DNA of 64,000 nucleotides from Symsagittifera roscoffensis (Eukaryota; Xenacoelomorpha; Acoela; Convolutidae), in the NCBI RefSeq assembly GCF_963678635.1, contig NC_087066.1, positions 16,985,275-17,049,274 of the forward strand. Reading direction: 5' to 3'. The position numbers and the translations under genes are program-made. Shown in pieces: positions 1-10,439 of this stretch. Every line of letters begins with the position of its first letter. The stretch's first letter is position 1. The notes under the pieces are model-generated. The model saw only the letters and a program-made list of their open reading frames with translations, ran no database searches and was not told where the DNA came from.

Positions 1-759
1 TTGTGGGAAGTTTATGAATGCGGGATGAGACCATTCGGGGTCCCAAACATAGTCTGATTGTTCTGTGATGGCAGTATCATCGTTTGAGTTTTGGGGTCTA
101 AAATTTTTTCTTGCTTGTGAAATTAAATTAATATTATGTGTGAAATAATCTATTATGAACCATGCCAAAATTTTTTGTAAGTCGTGTTTTGTATGTTGTG
201 AAACTTCATCTTTCGTGAAATTTTCTTTAATTATATTTAGAAAACTAGAGAGTAGTGTGATTTCATGTCGTACTCTTATATGTTTAGATGTTTCTGTCGG
301 TGAAACATTTGTTATTGGGATTTCGTTTTCTAATATCGAGATATAACTATATATTATTGCAAAAACTTCATTGGTGAATATGGAGTTTGCTCTTTGTGAG
401 TTATGATATTGTATGCTTTTTATATATTCTGAGAATACTTTTGAGAATTCTAAATCAAGGTCGTCTGTTTGAATTACATATTTGCTGTGATTCTGGTTTG
501 GTGAGTTGAATTCTATGGAGTAGATTCCGTATTGTTGTGTTACGTTACATATATCTTTCAAATAGTGATCGATAATTTGTCTTTTGATTTTTACATCTGG
601 GAACTCTGTTTTACATGGATTGATTCCGGGTTCAAACAATTTTAAGAGTAAATTTTTGCAAAATATATGCTGTCCTCTATCAGTGGTTGCATCTACGATA
701 AAGGGGAAGATATCATCATCATCTGGACTTTCTTCACCTGGGGTGTGTGTTGAGCTCAT
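1..759 (-). CDS. Hypothetical protein, C-terminus beyond the window
   Basis: An ATG at 759 opens 253 codons read leftwards with no stop before the window edge, so the end is missing. In DNA this AT-rich such a frame is very unlikely by chance. The product begins with an acidic stretch (MSSTHTPGEESPDDDD) and continues as a hydrophilic, probably helical protein. I see no signal peptide, membrane segment, zinc motif or catalytic signature. Its start overlaps the last 26 bases of the basic frame to its right in another phase, a compact layout more typical of viruses and mobile elements than of animal genes. I do not recognise the family; a nucleoprotein- or Gag-like role is only a guess. Confidence 0.6.
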   Translation of the reverse strand, partial: MSSTHTPGEESPDDDDIFPFIVDATTDRGQHIFCKNLLLKLFEPGINPCKTEFPDVKIKRQIIDHYLKDICNVTQQYGIYSIEFNSPNQNHSKYVIQTDDLDLEFSKVFSEYIKSIQYHNSQRANSIFTNEVFAIIYSYISILENEIPITNVSPTETSKHIRVRHEITLLSSFLNIIKENFTKDEVSQHTKHDLQKILAWFIIDYFTHNINLISQARKNFRPQNSNDDTAITEQSDYVWDPEWSHPAFINFPQ

Positions 760-1201
760 TTTTTCGTTTGATGACTGTTAATATGTAATTATCAATGTGT
801 CTAATTGGTTGATTCCAATTGTATAAATGTACTGGTTTGTGTTTATATTGCTTTTTTATTCTTCTTTTTCCTCTTTTTGATGAATTTGAAGTTGTTTCTG
901 AGTCGAAAAAATATAATTGATCGTGAATGGGGCAATTTTTATCTATAGATTCTTTTAATTTATAAAGTTCGTCTAAACTGCTGGTTTCTGATTCTGAAAA
1001 TGCGTTGCGGTTTTTGGAAAATCTTTTTCGTGTAATTTGTCTTTGTTTGGTTATTATTTTTCTTTTTAGTGTTTGTCGTTTTGTTCTGATATATCCAACT
1101 GTTTGTGTGTGTGGTGTGATTACAAGATCGTATTTTTTGTTATCTATTTCACAATTGTGTAAAACGATTGTTTGTTTATTTCCTAGGTTTTTAAATGACA
1201 T
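734..1201 (-). CDS. Hypothetical basic protein, 155 aa
   Basis: A complete minus-strand frame from the ATG at 1201 to a stop at 734. The product is strongly basic, with a Lys/Arg-rich block at about residues 40-65 (RKIITKQRQITRKRF) and a second near residues 108-120 (SKRGKRRIKKQYKHK), separated by a Ser/Glu-rich acidic segment. Such charge alternation suits nucleic-acid binding, but no named domain is visible. Its 3' end overlaps the following frame by 26 bases, so the two were probably expressed together. Both frames are intact, unlike nearly everything else in this window. Confidence 0.55.
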   Translation of the reverse strand: MSFKNLGNKQTIVLHNCEIDNKKYDLVITPHTQTVGYIRTKRQTLKRKIITKQRQITRKRFSKNRNAFSESETSSLDELYKLKESIDKNCPIHDQLYFFDSETTSNSSKRGKRRIKKQYKHKPVHLYNWNQPIRHIDNYILTVIKRKNELNTHPR

Positions 1202-1299
1202 AAGGTTTAGGATGACGGATGCAAAAGGTTGTTAAATGATTTCTATTACTTAGACTGTTAGTCCTTACGATTTTTTGGTTAGCCTAACCTGGGTCTATT

Positions 1300-1850
1300 T
1301 GTTCAGGGTTGGGGAGAAAAGTATATCGATTCCGAAGAATGATTTTATACTTTCTCGTGGCTAGTATAAGCTAAGGTGTTAACTTACTTAATCTTACTTA
1401 AGGGTAGTGATTGTGTTCAGGGTTGGAGAATAGTAAATCGATCCACAAGGTTCAGGTATAATTAGAACGCGAGTAGTTCGTTAGGTACTATTTTAAACTT
1501 ACTAAGTCTAAGATTTATCCTGGGTCTGGTAAGAGGGGGGATCAAGTGAAGGATGAATAAACGAAGTTCTTCACTGTTTATCCTAATTTGAATGATTAGT
1601 TTTGTTCAAAAATTTCTGTTAGTCCTGGGTTTTTTTTTTTTGAAAGGGTTGGATAGTGAATCGACGTTTGAGGTCGTTAGACACTAGCTAAGTGGGTGGG
1701 GGAGAACAAAATTGTTCTTTTTGATCCAAGGAGAGGCCTTGATGATCAAGTTTTAAATTTAATAATTAGAAAATGATTTAAGATCCAAGGATGAGCCTTG
1801 ATGATCTGATTTTAAATTTAAGTGAATTTAAGTTTAAAATGATTTAAATT
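1300..1850. repeat. Degenerate tandem repeats upstream of the two small ORFs
   Basis: The phrase 'gggttgg' followed by a TCGAT/TCGAC core recurs at about 1307, 1420 and 1645, spacings near 113 and twice 113. 'cctgggt' blocks also recur. Two further copies of 'gatccaagg...gccttgatgatc' followed by TTTTAAATTTAA start near 1722 and 1782, 60 bases apart. The array lies just upstream, in the minus-strand sense, of the two overlapping frames and may be a leader, promoter or LTR remnant. Confidence 0.5.
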
Positions 1851-2132
1851 TGTGTAGAGAAAAGATTTAGTGTTTTTATGGTATTAGTGAGCTTATGAAT
1901 GCTGTTATGTTTAGGTGATGAAGCTGGAACAACAGGATGATTTATAATTACTAACCATTTATTGTCATGCTACTAATTTTTTTTTTGATTTTTCAATAAA
2001 TATTTTTCAAACATGTTTTGTATATTACTGCAGAATTTAGGAAAACGATCTGAGATCTCCTTATCAATCGTTATTGTATATTAATAATTTGGTTTAGCGC
2101 CTGAAATGATTTTGAAGATTGACTTCAAGATT

Positions 2133-2366
2133 TTATGTTTGCAAATGAAAATCTAAATTCATTGCTAGTAGTATTCTAAATACAAAAGTTTGTGTTGGCT
2201 TTTGCCGAACTATCATATAACTATATGGTAAGTTTCTACTTTGTCGTATGTCGTCTCTGGTTCGAGGTCTTCTTGCAATTCCGGGTAGTTCTCTTATCGT
2301 TCGGAATATTGGCTTTGATCTATTGAGTCGTAGAGACATTTCGATTAAATTATCGTCGTGTAACAT
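2133..2366 (-). CDS. Weak hypothetical ORF, possibly a fragment
   Basis: A 77-codon minus-strand frame from an ATG; the same frame is open without an ATG back to 2477, about 115 codons in total. The product is Arg-rich with a segment reading RTIRELPGIARRPRTRDD. It has the same orientation as the two ORFs to its left and could be an upstream exon or ORF of the same element. Only the length of the open frame and its orientation support it. No family is recognised, and the plus strand carries a competing frame (2248-2628). Confidence 0.25.
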   Translation of the reverse strand: MLHDDNLIEMSLRLNRSKPIFRTIRELPGIARRPRTRDDIRQSRNLPYSYMIVRQKPTQTFVFRILLAMNLDFHLQT

Positions 2367-2720
2367 TTTAAAAATGTTTTGTCTAAATTCTAATCTATTT
2401 TTGGTTAATTCTAAGCTATTAAGGTCTTTTTCGAGACTTATGGTCGCACCAGATGAGTTAGGACCGAAGTGTATAACTCATAGAGTAATTTCGGATAGGG
2501 TACACCGTCTGCTCGTCACGCTATCTTATTTTCGGCCGGATAGATTCGTGCAACTTCTTAGTCTAATACCAATCCTAATCTTACTCTTATACTATCTAGT
2601 CTCAGGTTGTTTAACTAGTCTCTGCTAGGCTCAATAGATCTAGGGTATACTGGTTTATTGCGGTTGCTGAAGTCTTCTTGGAGAGTCAACTAATTTCTAA
2701 GTTAAATTCAAATCTCTCTG

Positions 2721-2748
2721 GTGCTGAAATTACAAGTAATTTCAGCAC
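2721..2748. repeat. Perfect 13-bp hairpin
   Basis: Arms GTGCTGAAATTAC and GTAATTTCAGCAC are perfect reverse complements separated by two bases. No flanking gene explains it. Confidence 0.8.
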
Positions 2749-2782
2749 TTACAAATAAGTGGGTTGTTAGTTAGATGGATCA

Positions 2783-2837
2783 TGATTGGTTAATATTAAA
2801 TACTTTACAGTGGTAAAATATCTAATTTATCCAATCA
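2783..2837. repeat. Imperfect snap-back repeat
   Basis: TGATTGGTTAATATTAAATA near 2783 pairs imperfectly with the sequence ending in TTTATCCAATCA at 2837, giving about 24-base arms around a few-base loop. Together with the perfect hairpin just upstream it could be the remnant of a small foldback element. Confidence 0.5.
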
Positions 2838-3930
2838 TAAAATGTAGTTTAGATCAGGTTCCAGATAGCCGAAATGCTTCAAAAAATTGAAACCGAATCT
2901 TTGAAATTTAACAACAAAAAATAGGAAAAAATAGCCACATGCATATTTCAAAACCTTTTTCATCAAAGAGATTATAAACGATTGAGTAGTTATCTTACCT
3001 GATTTCCTTCTTCAGCCATTAGAAGTTTCTTTGTATTTTTTTTTGTGATTCCAAAGGAGAAAGGAGATTTTGCATAGGGTATATCTTTTCTGAGTAAAAT
3101 CGGGTTTCTCCAAAATCAGTCGGTTTCGATGAAATGATGTCAGTTCAACCCCACCAGTCGTATTTCGAATTTTAAAACAGTCTCTCAAAGAGTTAGGTTG
3201 CAAAAAAATCTAGTCTCAATGTATTTTTGATAGTCTTAACTAATTTTTGATTACTCTATCGCTCTTTTACTCCCAACTCAAGTTTGCGACCGTTCTGAAC
3301 ATGTTTTATCAGAAAATGTTCTCTATTTTTGGAACTTACACTTCACTCCTGGCTCCCAAGAAAAAGACCAAAAATTTGAAACAAGATATAGTAATTATAA
3401 AACATTTTCTTATTTAATTTTCTTATTTTTCCCCGTTTTTTACCGTAGTTCACAACTTGCACAGCAGCTGGTTACTCTTTTTATAAATAAACCTTGATCA
3501 TTTGGGATTCTGTGTGTTCTTTAAATAAAGTCTTGATATCAAAGTGGTGAGATATTGTTGGTTTTGTTGTGAGCATGTTTCGTCTTTCTGAAGTAGCTTT
3601 TATTTTTTAGCATGAGACTTAGATTTCTTAAATTAATATGATTTCAAAGTTAAAAGTTTGCTGATATTTTGCGACAAATCTTCAAATTTGTAGTCACAAG
3701 GGCGAAACTTATGCAAAACGGATTCAAAGTGTCGGTTTATTATCAAAGATAGGTCTTCTTTTATCAGTTATATCTTCTTTAACTGATGTCAAATCAAAGT
3801 TATTCTACGGCTTTAGGTTAACTAAATTGTTTTAAGATTTCAAAATTGGTATTTCCAAACTACTTTTCACGACGGACAGTTTTAACTTTAACTGCAGCAT
3901 CTTAAAAGATTTCTTCAAGATCGGTAAATT
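2838..3930. other. AT-rich stretch, nothing recognised
   Basis: No frame here has coding character. The 63-codon minus-strand frame at 3012-3203 has no recognisable motif and is not supported. Confidence 0.5.
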
Positions 3931-3939
3931 TTCGTAACG

Positions 3940-4145
3940 TGTTTGAGGGGGACATCCCGCGAATGCGGAGGACCGAAGGCGCGAAGCTTTGGTCAGCCAA
4001 TCAGAGCTCAGCATTAAAAAATCGAAAGAAATAATCAAAACATTCAGTCAGTATTAGACATTTTAAAGGGCGTTGTTTGGTTGAAAGTTTTCGCGCATCA
4101 GAATATCCCCTAGAATTATGTTCTAATTATTCAATTATATAAACA
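3940..4145 (+). promoter_or_regulatory. Promoter-like patch with CCAAT box and TATA-like element
   Basis: A GC-richer island (about 3945-4010) in AT-rich DNA ends with a consensus CCAAT box, GCCAATCAGAGCT, near 3998. A TATATAA lies about 135 bases downstream near 4135. The same CCAAT core with flanking bases occurs in reverse complement near 19,530 inside element A. No convincing gene start follows, so the assignment rests on motifs alone. Confidence 0.3.
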
Positions 4146-4394
4146 ATAGGAGTTTTTGTGCAGCCATTTCTATTGAAATCAAACAGGCCTCAGCTGAGTA
4201 CGGCCAGTGAATATCATCACTTTTGGGTTCACTTTTATTCGGATATGGTTTTTAAGCTCAGCAGAAACTCCACATAGATGTAACTTTTCAAAAGTTTTCT
4301 TCGCCACACGATTTTTCTCTCTGGGCTCTTTTAATAAATCTTATGGCAAACGTTTGCTTTATTTTATTATATTTCGTTTCTCGCTTGTCCCTCA

Positions 4395-4480
4395 AAATCA
4401 GTTAACATCTGTGTTGCGGAAAAGTTTGAAGAGCTGCTGGCCAAAATCACGAAGAAAGATCACCCAGAAAAGGATCATTG
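4395..4480 (+). other. Candidate short coding exon
   Basis: After a pyrimidine-rich stretch ending in 'aaaatcag' (a plausible 3' splice site) one frame reads VAEKFEELLAKITKKDHPEK and then a stop. The amphipathic, charged helix looks more like real coding sequence than the surrounding DNA does. The next 100 bases are C/A-rich with almost no T. There is no partner exon or homologue I can name. Confidence 0.2.
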
Positions 4481-4769
4481 AGACAAGATCACCCAGATTT
4501 ATTCTACCGCCTCAAAAAGACCGCCTCCCCCACCAAATTCCCCTCCCCAAACACCGAGGGCAAAACAAAAAGCAAATACCACTTACCAGATTAATTCCAA
4601 AAAGTTTTGGTATCTATTGTATTAAGATCTCAAAAGTGATGATTTGTTTTTCTAAATTTTTTAAATGATCGTTTCAACTAGGGTTGGTCCTAAGATTTTC
4701 TCTCGAGTGTTTTTGGAGATTTAGTATTTTAGTACACAAATTTTAGTAAAAAAACTTGAGTATTTTTGA

Positions 4770-5310
4770 TTATTTGTCATAAAGTTATGGGGATTTAAAA
4801 ATTGCCGTTCGCGTCAAATTGGGGCAATTAACGCGATACATTTTACGCTATTAACGCGTAAGCGAAGATTTGATCCGTCTTAGAAATCAATCCAAATTGG
4901 TTGAAGTAAGCCTATTTGCCATAAATGATTTGTTACTAAGAGCGAAGTCGATCACTTTGTACTTTATATGGCGTGTGGGGGGAGGTTTACACAAAAAATC
5001 TCGAATAAGAAAAACTAATTTTTTCTATTACAATCATTTTTTTCAAGTTTTTACTGCTGGTTTATCTTTAATCTTGAGACGTAACTCGACTTGCTAAACG
5101 TTTTTGACGTATTACCAAGTGTATTTGTTCGTATATTTTGGATAACTTTTTTTGATATCATCTGATAACTTTTGTTAACATAACCTCAAAATTAAAAAAA
5201 ACTACCTGTGATCATTTTTTTGTAAAGTTACGGGCGTTTGAAAATTGCTAAATTGGCGAGTTTGGGATAATTAAAGTGCGATTTATTGCGTACTAATGAC
5301 ATGTATTAGA
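4770..5310. repeat. Two diverged copies of an approximately 95-base segment
   Basis: A segment at about 4775-4870 ('aaagttatggggatttaaaa' and what follows) resembles one at about 5205-5310 ('aaagttacgggcgtttgaaa'), in the same order and orientation about 430 bases apart. It looks like an old local duplication or two copies of a dispersed repeat. No gene is visible in this stretch or up to 5518. Confidence 0.4.
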
Positions 5311-5518
5311 AGCGAATTATTGCGTTCCAACTTCAATTGAGTCCAGCAATTTAAGCCTATTATCACATTACGAGACGCTAAACACACCCGTAGTATTTTA
5401 CATAGTGTATGGGGGGATAAAAAAGAACAAATGAAAAAAATTCCTCTTACTTTAACTCAATTATTTTGTCAATTATTCGACCAAAAAAATAAAATCAATT
5501 GGCCTTAAGTTCATTTGC

Positions 5519-5550
5519 AACATTCAGGGCTCTGCCCTGATATACGATCA
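5519..5550 (+). repeat. 32-base hairpin repeat, left copy
   Basis: Contains CAGGGC-TCT-GCCCTG, itself a hairpin. The full 32 bases match the reverse complement of 8511-8542 at 30 of 32 positions. The pair brackets the PI-PLC-like gene in inverted orientation. Confidence 0.75.
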
Positions 5551-6056
5551 TTCTTGTTAATTTTGTAATAAGCTTTACAGTAGTATTTGTTATTTTGTGA
5601 CAATCATACAAGTCTTTGGTTAATTTCAACAAAAATATTTCAACTTGCCTTAGAATTAGATCTTATTAGTGCATCATTTTTTCAGATAAAAGTCACCAAA
5701 TAAGTGTCATAAACCTAGTCAATGGCGTGCTCAGTATTTTTTCTAGGGGAAGTGAACGGGAGGATAACTAGGAAAACTTCATGACGTTTTTCATTTTTTT
5801 TTTCAAAAATCTTGTTTCAAAAATTGTGTTTTTTGGAGTGCTCCCACCTCAAATTTAATGTATATTGGCGCCACTGGGGTCTCTATAAATATTTTGGAGT
5901 TGATCAACCAAAATATGGTGTCGTAAAACAGCAAAAATCCCAACAAGAAAACCCTTTTGAAATATTTAGCAAACAGAATTGAAAAGCTTCCACCCCCCCC
6001 CTTCCGCCACGATACTGACTTTAGAGATTACAGTTTTTACAAATGCTTAGTGAGCT

Positions 6057-7432
6057 ATGGGTCAAAAGGTGTCGTTGCAGCTTTCATTTGCTAACTTTAC
6101 TCCCTACAAATGGGAGCGAGCATCAAACGAACCGGGTTTGTTGTCGTGCTGGGAACTTCCCGAAGCAGTAGAGCCTTTCTCAGTCACCAAGAGTGAACCA
6201 ATTCAATTTCCTTCCGATTCTGTAACTGAACATGGAATTAACGTCGATTCAATTGAAGTGTTAAGTCAGAAACCACTCTGTAACCCAATTACAACCTACA
6301 ATTTTGTCGATGAAAAAGGTGAAAGAAGAAAAATTGAAATTTGTGGCTCGTTGGAAAGCAAAACAATATTCGCAGTCGTGAATTTCCCGACGCAAAACAC
6401 CAACGACAAAACTGTCGATTTGATCAGTGGCAAGGGACTTTCAGTTTTGCGATGTTTTATGACGGGAAGAATTACCTTACGAATTTACACTCGCAGAAGA
6501 ACTGGATGGCAGACAATATATCTCTTATAGGAGGAAAAACTCTGGGGCAGATTTGCATTCCAGGCTCTCATGATTCTGGAATGAGCAAATGCGTTGCCGG
6601 AACTACAATGTCTAATTGTGCCAACACTCAAAACCACACCAACTCCGTCAACAAACAGTTGGAATTAGGAGTGCGTTTCTTTGACATCCGGCCCATCATA
6701 GGGGGAGGGGAGTATCACACTGGTCATTATACTAAGGCTGCTGATCTATCGTGGCAAGGTAGTAGAGGCCAGTCAATGGCAGAGATCATAAGCGACGTGA
6801 ACCAATTCACTTCAGATGCAAAAGGCGAGCTCATTATTTTAAATCTCTCCCACGATCTCAATACGGATGTTGGAAACATGAGCTATCGACCTTTCGTTTC
6901 TTCGGAATGGAATCAATTACTGTCTATGTTGAAAGACGAACAAACAGGAATTCGTAACTTGTACCGTAATTCAAAACAAGACGTCGAATTGACAAATGTA
7001 ACCATGATTGACCTTATTGGCAAAGGTTCAAAGGTTATGATTGTAATCGAGGCCGAATACTACAGCGGAATTGAGTTCGATGACTGTTTCTTCAAGTTCG
7101 AGTGTCTGAAACGATTCGACAAGTATGCAGACACGAACGATTTCAACCAAATGATGAATGATCAGTTTGAAAAACTGAAAGCAAACAGTCAGAAATACTT
7201 TCTGCTGTCTTGGACACTCACTTTAAGTGCATGGGAGTGTGTAATAGATGGAATTCGAATACCCGTCGAAACTATTCTGGAATTGGCGAACGAGGCAAAT
7301 CGAAAACTCTGGACAGACTTGTACGGAAAAAATCTAGCAAATGATTCTTGCTTGAAGCCGAATATCATCTATATGGACAATATCGTGGATTCATCGCAAG
7401 TGCTTTTGTGTCTGAAAATAACAGAAGCGTGA
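6057..7432 (+). pseudogene. PI-PLC X-domain (PLC-like phosphodiesterase) gene with one frameshift
   Basis: Two overlapping plus-strand frames make one gene: 6057 to about 6430, then the frame ending at 7432 (about 458 codons). The first about 125 residues look like the beta-sandwich found in front of the catalytic domain in fungal and some arthropod PLC-like proteins (LSFANFTPYKW, WELPEAVEP). The second part is a PI-PLC X-type TIM barrel: GSHDSG gives the first catalytic His, FFDIRP the Asp/Arg pair and YHTGHY the second His. Such enzymes cleave phosphoinositides or GPI-type lipids. There is no obvious signal peptide and no EF-hand, Y or C2 domain, so it is the small single-domain type. It is intronless. 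The phase shift lies between about 6395 and 6445 and may be a mutation or a sequencing error; the catalytic residues are intact. Confidence 0.8.
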
Positions 7433-8510
7433 TCTTAAAAACCCGGCTATCTGTGTTTTGTCATTTTATTGAACAAAAACGACTGTCAAAAAGCACAAGA
7501 GTAAGATGTGGGGGATTTTCAGAAAACGCGATTTTATTTTTTGGTCAAATTATTCAAAAAACAAATTTTTTTGGAACTTTGAATGATATCCTTATGCCAT
7601 TACTCTTTTCACTAAATAAATCGGCAAATTTTCTGAAAACTTAATAAAAATTGACCCCTTCCCTTTAAAAAAACTCTAGATCTGTCACTGTAACCATCAC
7701 TCACACAAAAACAAGCCTTTTTATGGAAATGTTATCATTAACCACCTCATACGCAGTTTGAAAGGTAACTCATTCCAATAATTTTTTATTAACTATACTC
7801 ATGCCTATAATTCATGCCTATAATTTATTGTTCCGACCATTTGAAAAATGGAGAGGGACTTTGTACTCGGGTGTATTTTAGTTTTAATTTTTTTGTGTTC
7901 AACATAAAATCAGCTGCCACAAAAAAATCTTCGGAGAGAGTTGAGTGATATTTGAATTGAAAGCCCTTTCAGCCATGATTCGAACGAAATTTTAAAAATT
8001 TTCGAAAAACTTTCCCAGTAATGAGATAACCCGGTTTGAAATTTTTGATTTTTCGTCTAATTTCGAGTGAGCGAGCACGCTTAATATAGTTTACGTTAAC
8101 AGCTTATAAGCCTACAATTGCTAAATCTAAGCGATTAAAACTTAATTCAACTCAACTTAAGTTTTTTGAGTATTTTAGTGCCTTTTTTAAAACAAAAATG
8201 TCAAAAATCCAAAAAATGGCAAAAAAAAATTTAAAAAGTTTTTACAGTTTTTTTTGGTTTTATTGTTTTTCTAGTCAAAAATTGTTTTCCATTTTACTTA
8301 TTTTACTATGATTATGGAATATTCTTAAGCTCTAATTTTCCCTCTTATTTTTTTATAAGATCGGTCATTTTCGTCAACTAGGGTACCCTTTAGTAACTAG
8401 TGCCCACCTTCAAGTGATTCAACTGTATGTCAGCTGTGATTCAACTGTATGTCGCAGCTGCAAGTGATTCAACTGATTTTGGTAAACTAGTGGTTAACCC
8501 GAAACAAGAC

Positions 8511-8542
8511 TGCTCGTATATCAGGGCAAAGCCCTGAATGTT
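8511..8542 (-). repeat. 32-base hairpin repeat, right copy
   Basis: Reverse complement of the left copy at 5519-5550 with two mismatches, core CAGGGC-AAA-GCCCTG. It closes a 3.0-kb interval that contains the PI-PLC-like gene. Confidence 0.75.
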
Positions 8543-8991
8543 CCGACTGTCCCTTGATTCATATCGAATAGATTTTGGGAAAAGAAAACATTGAAAAGCT
8601 ATAAATTGTTTTCAATGTCAAAGTCTGAACTTTTGAGTCGTGAAAAAATAATACGACCGATTAGCTCAATTCTTTTTGAAACAATATGGTGAAGGGTGTC
8701 GGAAAATTTGCAGTTTGTGGATACGTCTTGAACTAATTGATGAGCGCTTTTAAAAGTTTACCTAATTTGGTTAAAGCGAAAGCGTGAATTTTTGAAGGGT
8801 GACAAATTACCCTGCAAGGAAAATCAAATCACATAGATTTGAGACAAGCTAACTTGTCATGATGATTACATAAATAATGATCACTTGTTATATTTGTTTT
8901 TTAGATGTTATGGTTGAAAAAGAAACAAAGCAAAAAATTAAAAGTTTACTGATAATTTTTTGCCAAAAACAGTTTGAGAGCAGACAGATTA

Positions 8992-9017
8992 GTCAGGGTT
9001 TTGCCCTGATACGAGGA
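8992..9017 (+). repeat. Third, shorter hairpin repeat copy
   Basis: TCAGGGTTTTGCCCTGATACGA matches the left copy's core and right flank with a two-base gap, in the same orientation as the left copy. It shows the motif is a dispersed repeat and not only a terminal pair. Confidence 0.6.
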
Positions 9018-10439
9018 GCTTATATGTTTAAGTCGTAGCTGAATATTTTCCCCGTTTTTATTATCACACAGGTTTGAGAAATGATCTAGCTGTTCTTGAA
9101 AACACTTTTTTCTCATAACAAAGGATCCCAAAGCCAATTTTTTTATAACTGAAAAAAATCTTTAGTGACTAACTTGCTGATCAAAGTATTAAGCTGTAAA
9201 AGCTCGTTTTTTAATTTAAAGCTTTGCATTAGTGCTCTGTTTTGTAAAGGCGACCGATAATCATTTGAGGACTTACTTATTTGAAATCTCCAAACTTTCA
9301 GAACCTTGCATATTCAAATACAAAATTTTGCCACCAGTTGAAAGATAAGCAGAATTAGGCGCACTGGTTGATAAAGACAATTGAAAACTTAAACCGGGAG
9401 TTGGGATTACAGGACAAACAATTTGGGTTGAAATCAAAGCAAGAAAAAAAACTACAGCCTAATCCAAAATTGTTTTTTTTTTCGAGGAATTTTGTATTCG
9501 GGTGTGTTTTAATTTTTTTAAAATCTTTTTTCTGTTTTCCACGCTAAATCAGGTACAATAAGGAATAAAATTTTGCTATCATACGCCAAGTCAAGTGATG
9601 CCCTAATTACGCAGTACAATTTCTAAGAAGTACTGTTAAAATTCATCTGTGATGTAATATTAGTTGTCCCACTCCAAAACCTCATTTTAGGAGCAAAAAA
9701 TTATCATTTCTTTTCTATTTGTGATAAATAAATTTTAAAAATAATGGAAACAAATTTTACTCGAACACAATAATTTGCTGGCTGTAATAGCAAAATCTGC
9801 GAAAAATTGTTTTTTTTTATCTCGTACACATAATTTTTTAAGACTTTTACTAAAGGAAATTTTCATAGTCTCAATTTCTGTGTCCAAAAACCAGTTTTTA
9901 GGAATTCAGTTGTCAAATATTACGTAGAAGCATAACTAAAATTTTGAATAGCTCGTTTTTGTGCATGTTTTTTTTCTGAGCAAATCCTGTAAGTTTTTGA
10001 TATATGTTACAGACTGATGTCTCCGTTTTCTTAAAATAGTCTCAGAGTTTGGTTTAGTTTCACTTAATTTTAGGAGTGATATTTTTTGATCTGCCGTACA
10101 CTATAACTGCATTTTGCAGTAGCTGCTGAAAGTGACTGAAATAAGGTTTAATTGGTTAGGTTGTTGTTTATACGTCGCGTAGTCGGTAGAACAACCCACA
10201 AAAAATAATTCATTTTTTTGACGAGAAACTCAATATGAAATTTAAGGTTTAAATTAGCTTCCAAGCGAAAGCCCAAATATTTAGTATTGCAGCGTTTTTT
10301 TACTTCAGTGCTTCCTATTTTTTTTTCCTTTTTACTCCTATGATTATTTTCCTATTAGTTTTTCTGTTTTTTGTCAAGTTTCAGAGTTAGCTTATTGGTT
10401 ATCAATCCTTTTCTATTTCTGAAAAATCCTCAATGTAAG

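Larger units (their letters stand above)
7433..10430. other. AT-rich non-coding stretch with dispersed repeats
   Basis: No supported gene. A block at about 7857-7925 (with TCGGGTGTATTTTAGTTTTAA) recurs near 9490-9560. A block at about 7940-8055 recurs at 11,403-11,512. Three copies of GTGATTCAACTG lie within 60 bases near 8413-8475. The sequence otherwise looks like neutral host DNA with old repeat fragments. Confidence 0.5.

Noticed and set aside
2248-2628. 126-codon plus-strand ORF
   Set aside because: Hydrophobic low-information product, overlapping a minus-strand frame in the orientation of its neighbours; neither is strong.
4207-4668. 153-codon plus-strand ORF
   Set aside because: It starts at a non-ATG codon, has no motif and atypical composition; a different phase in its middle looks more coding-like.
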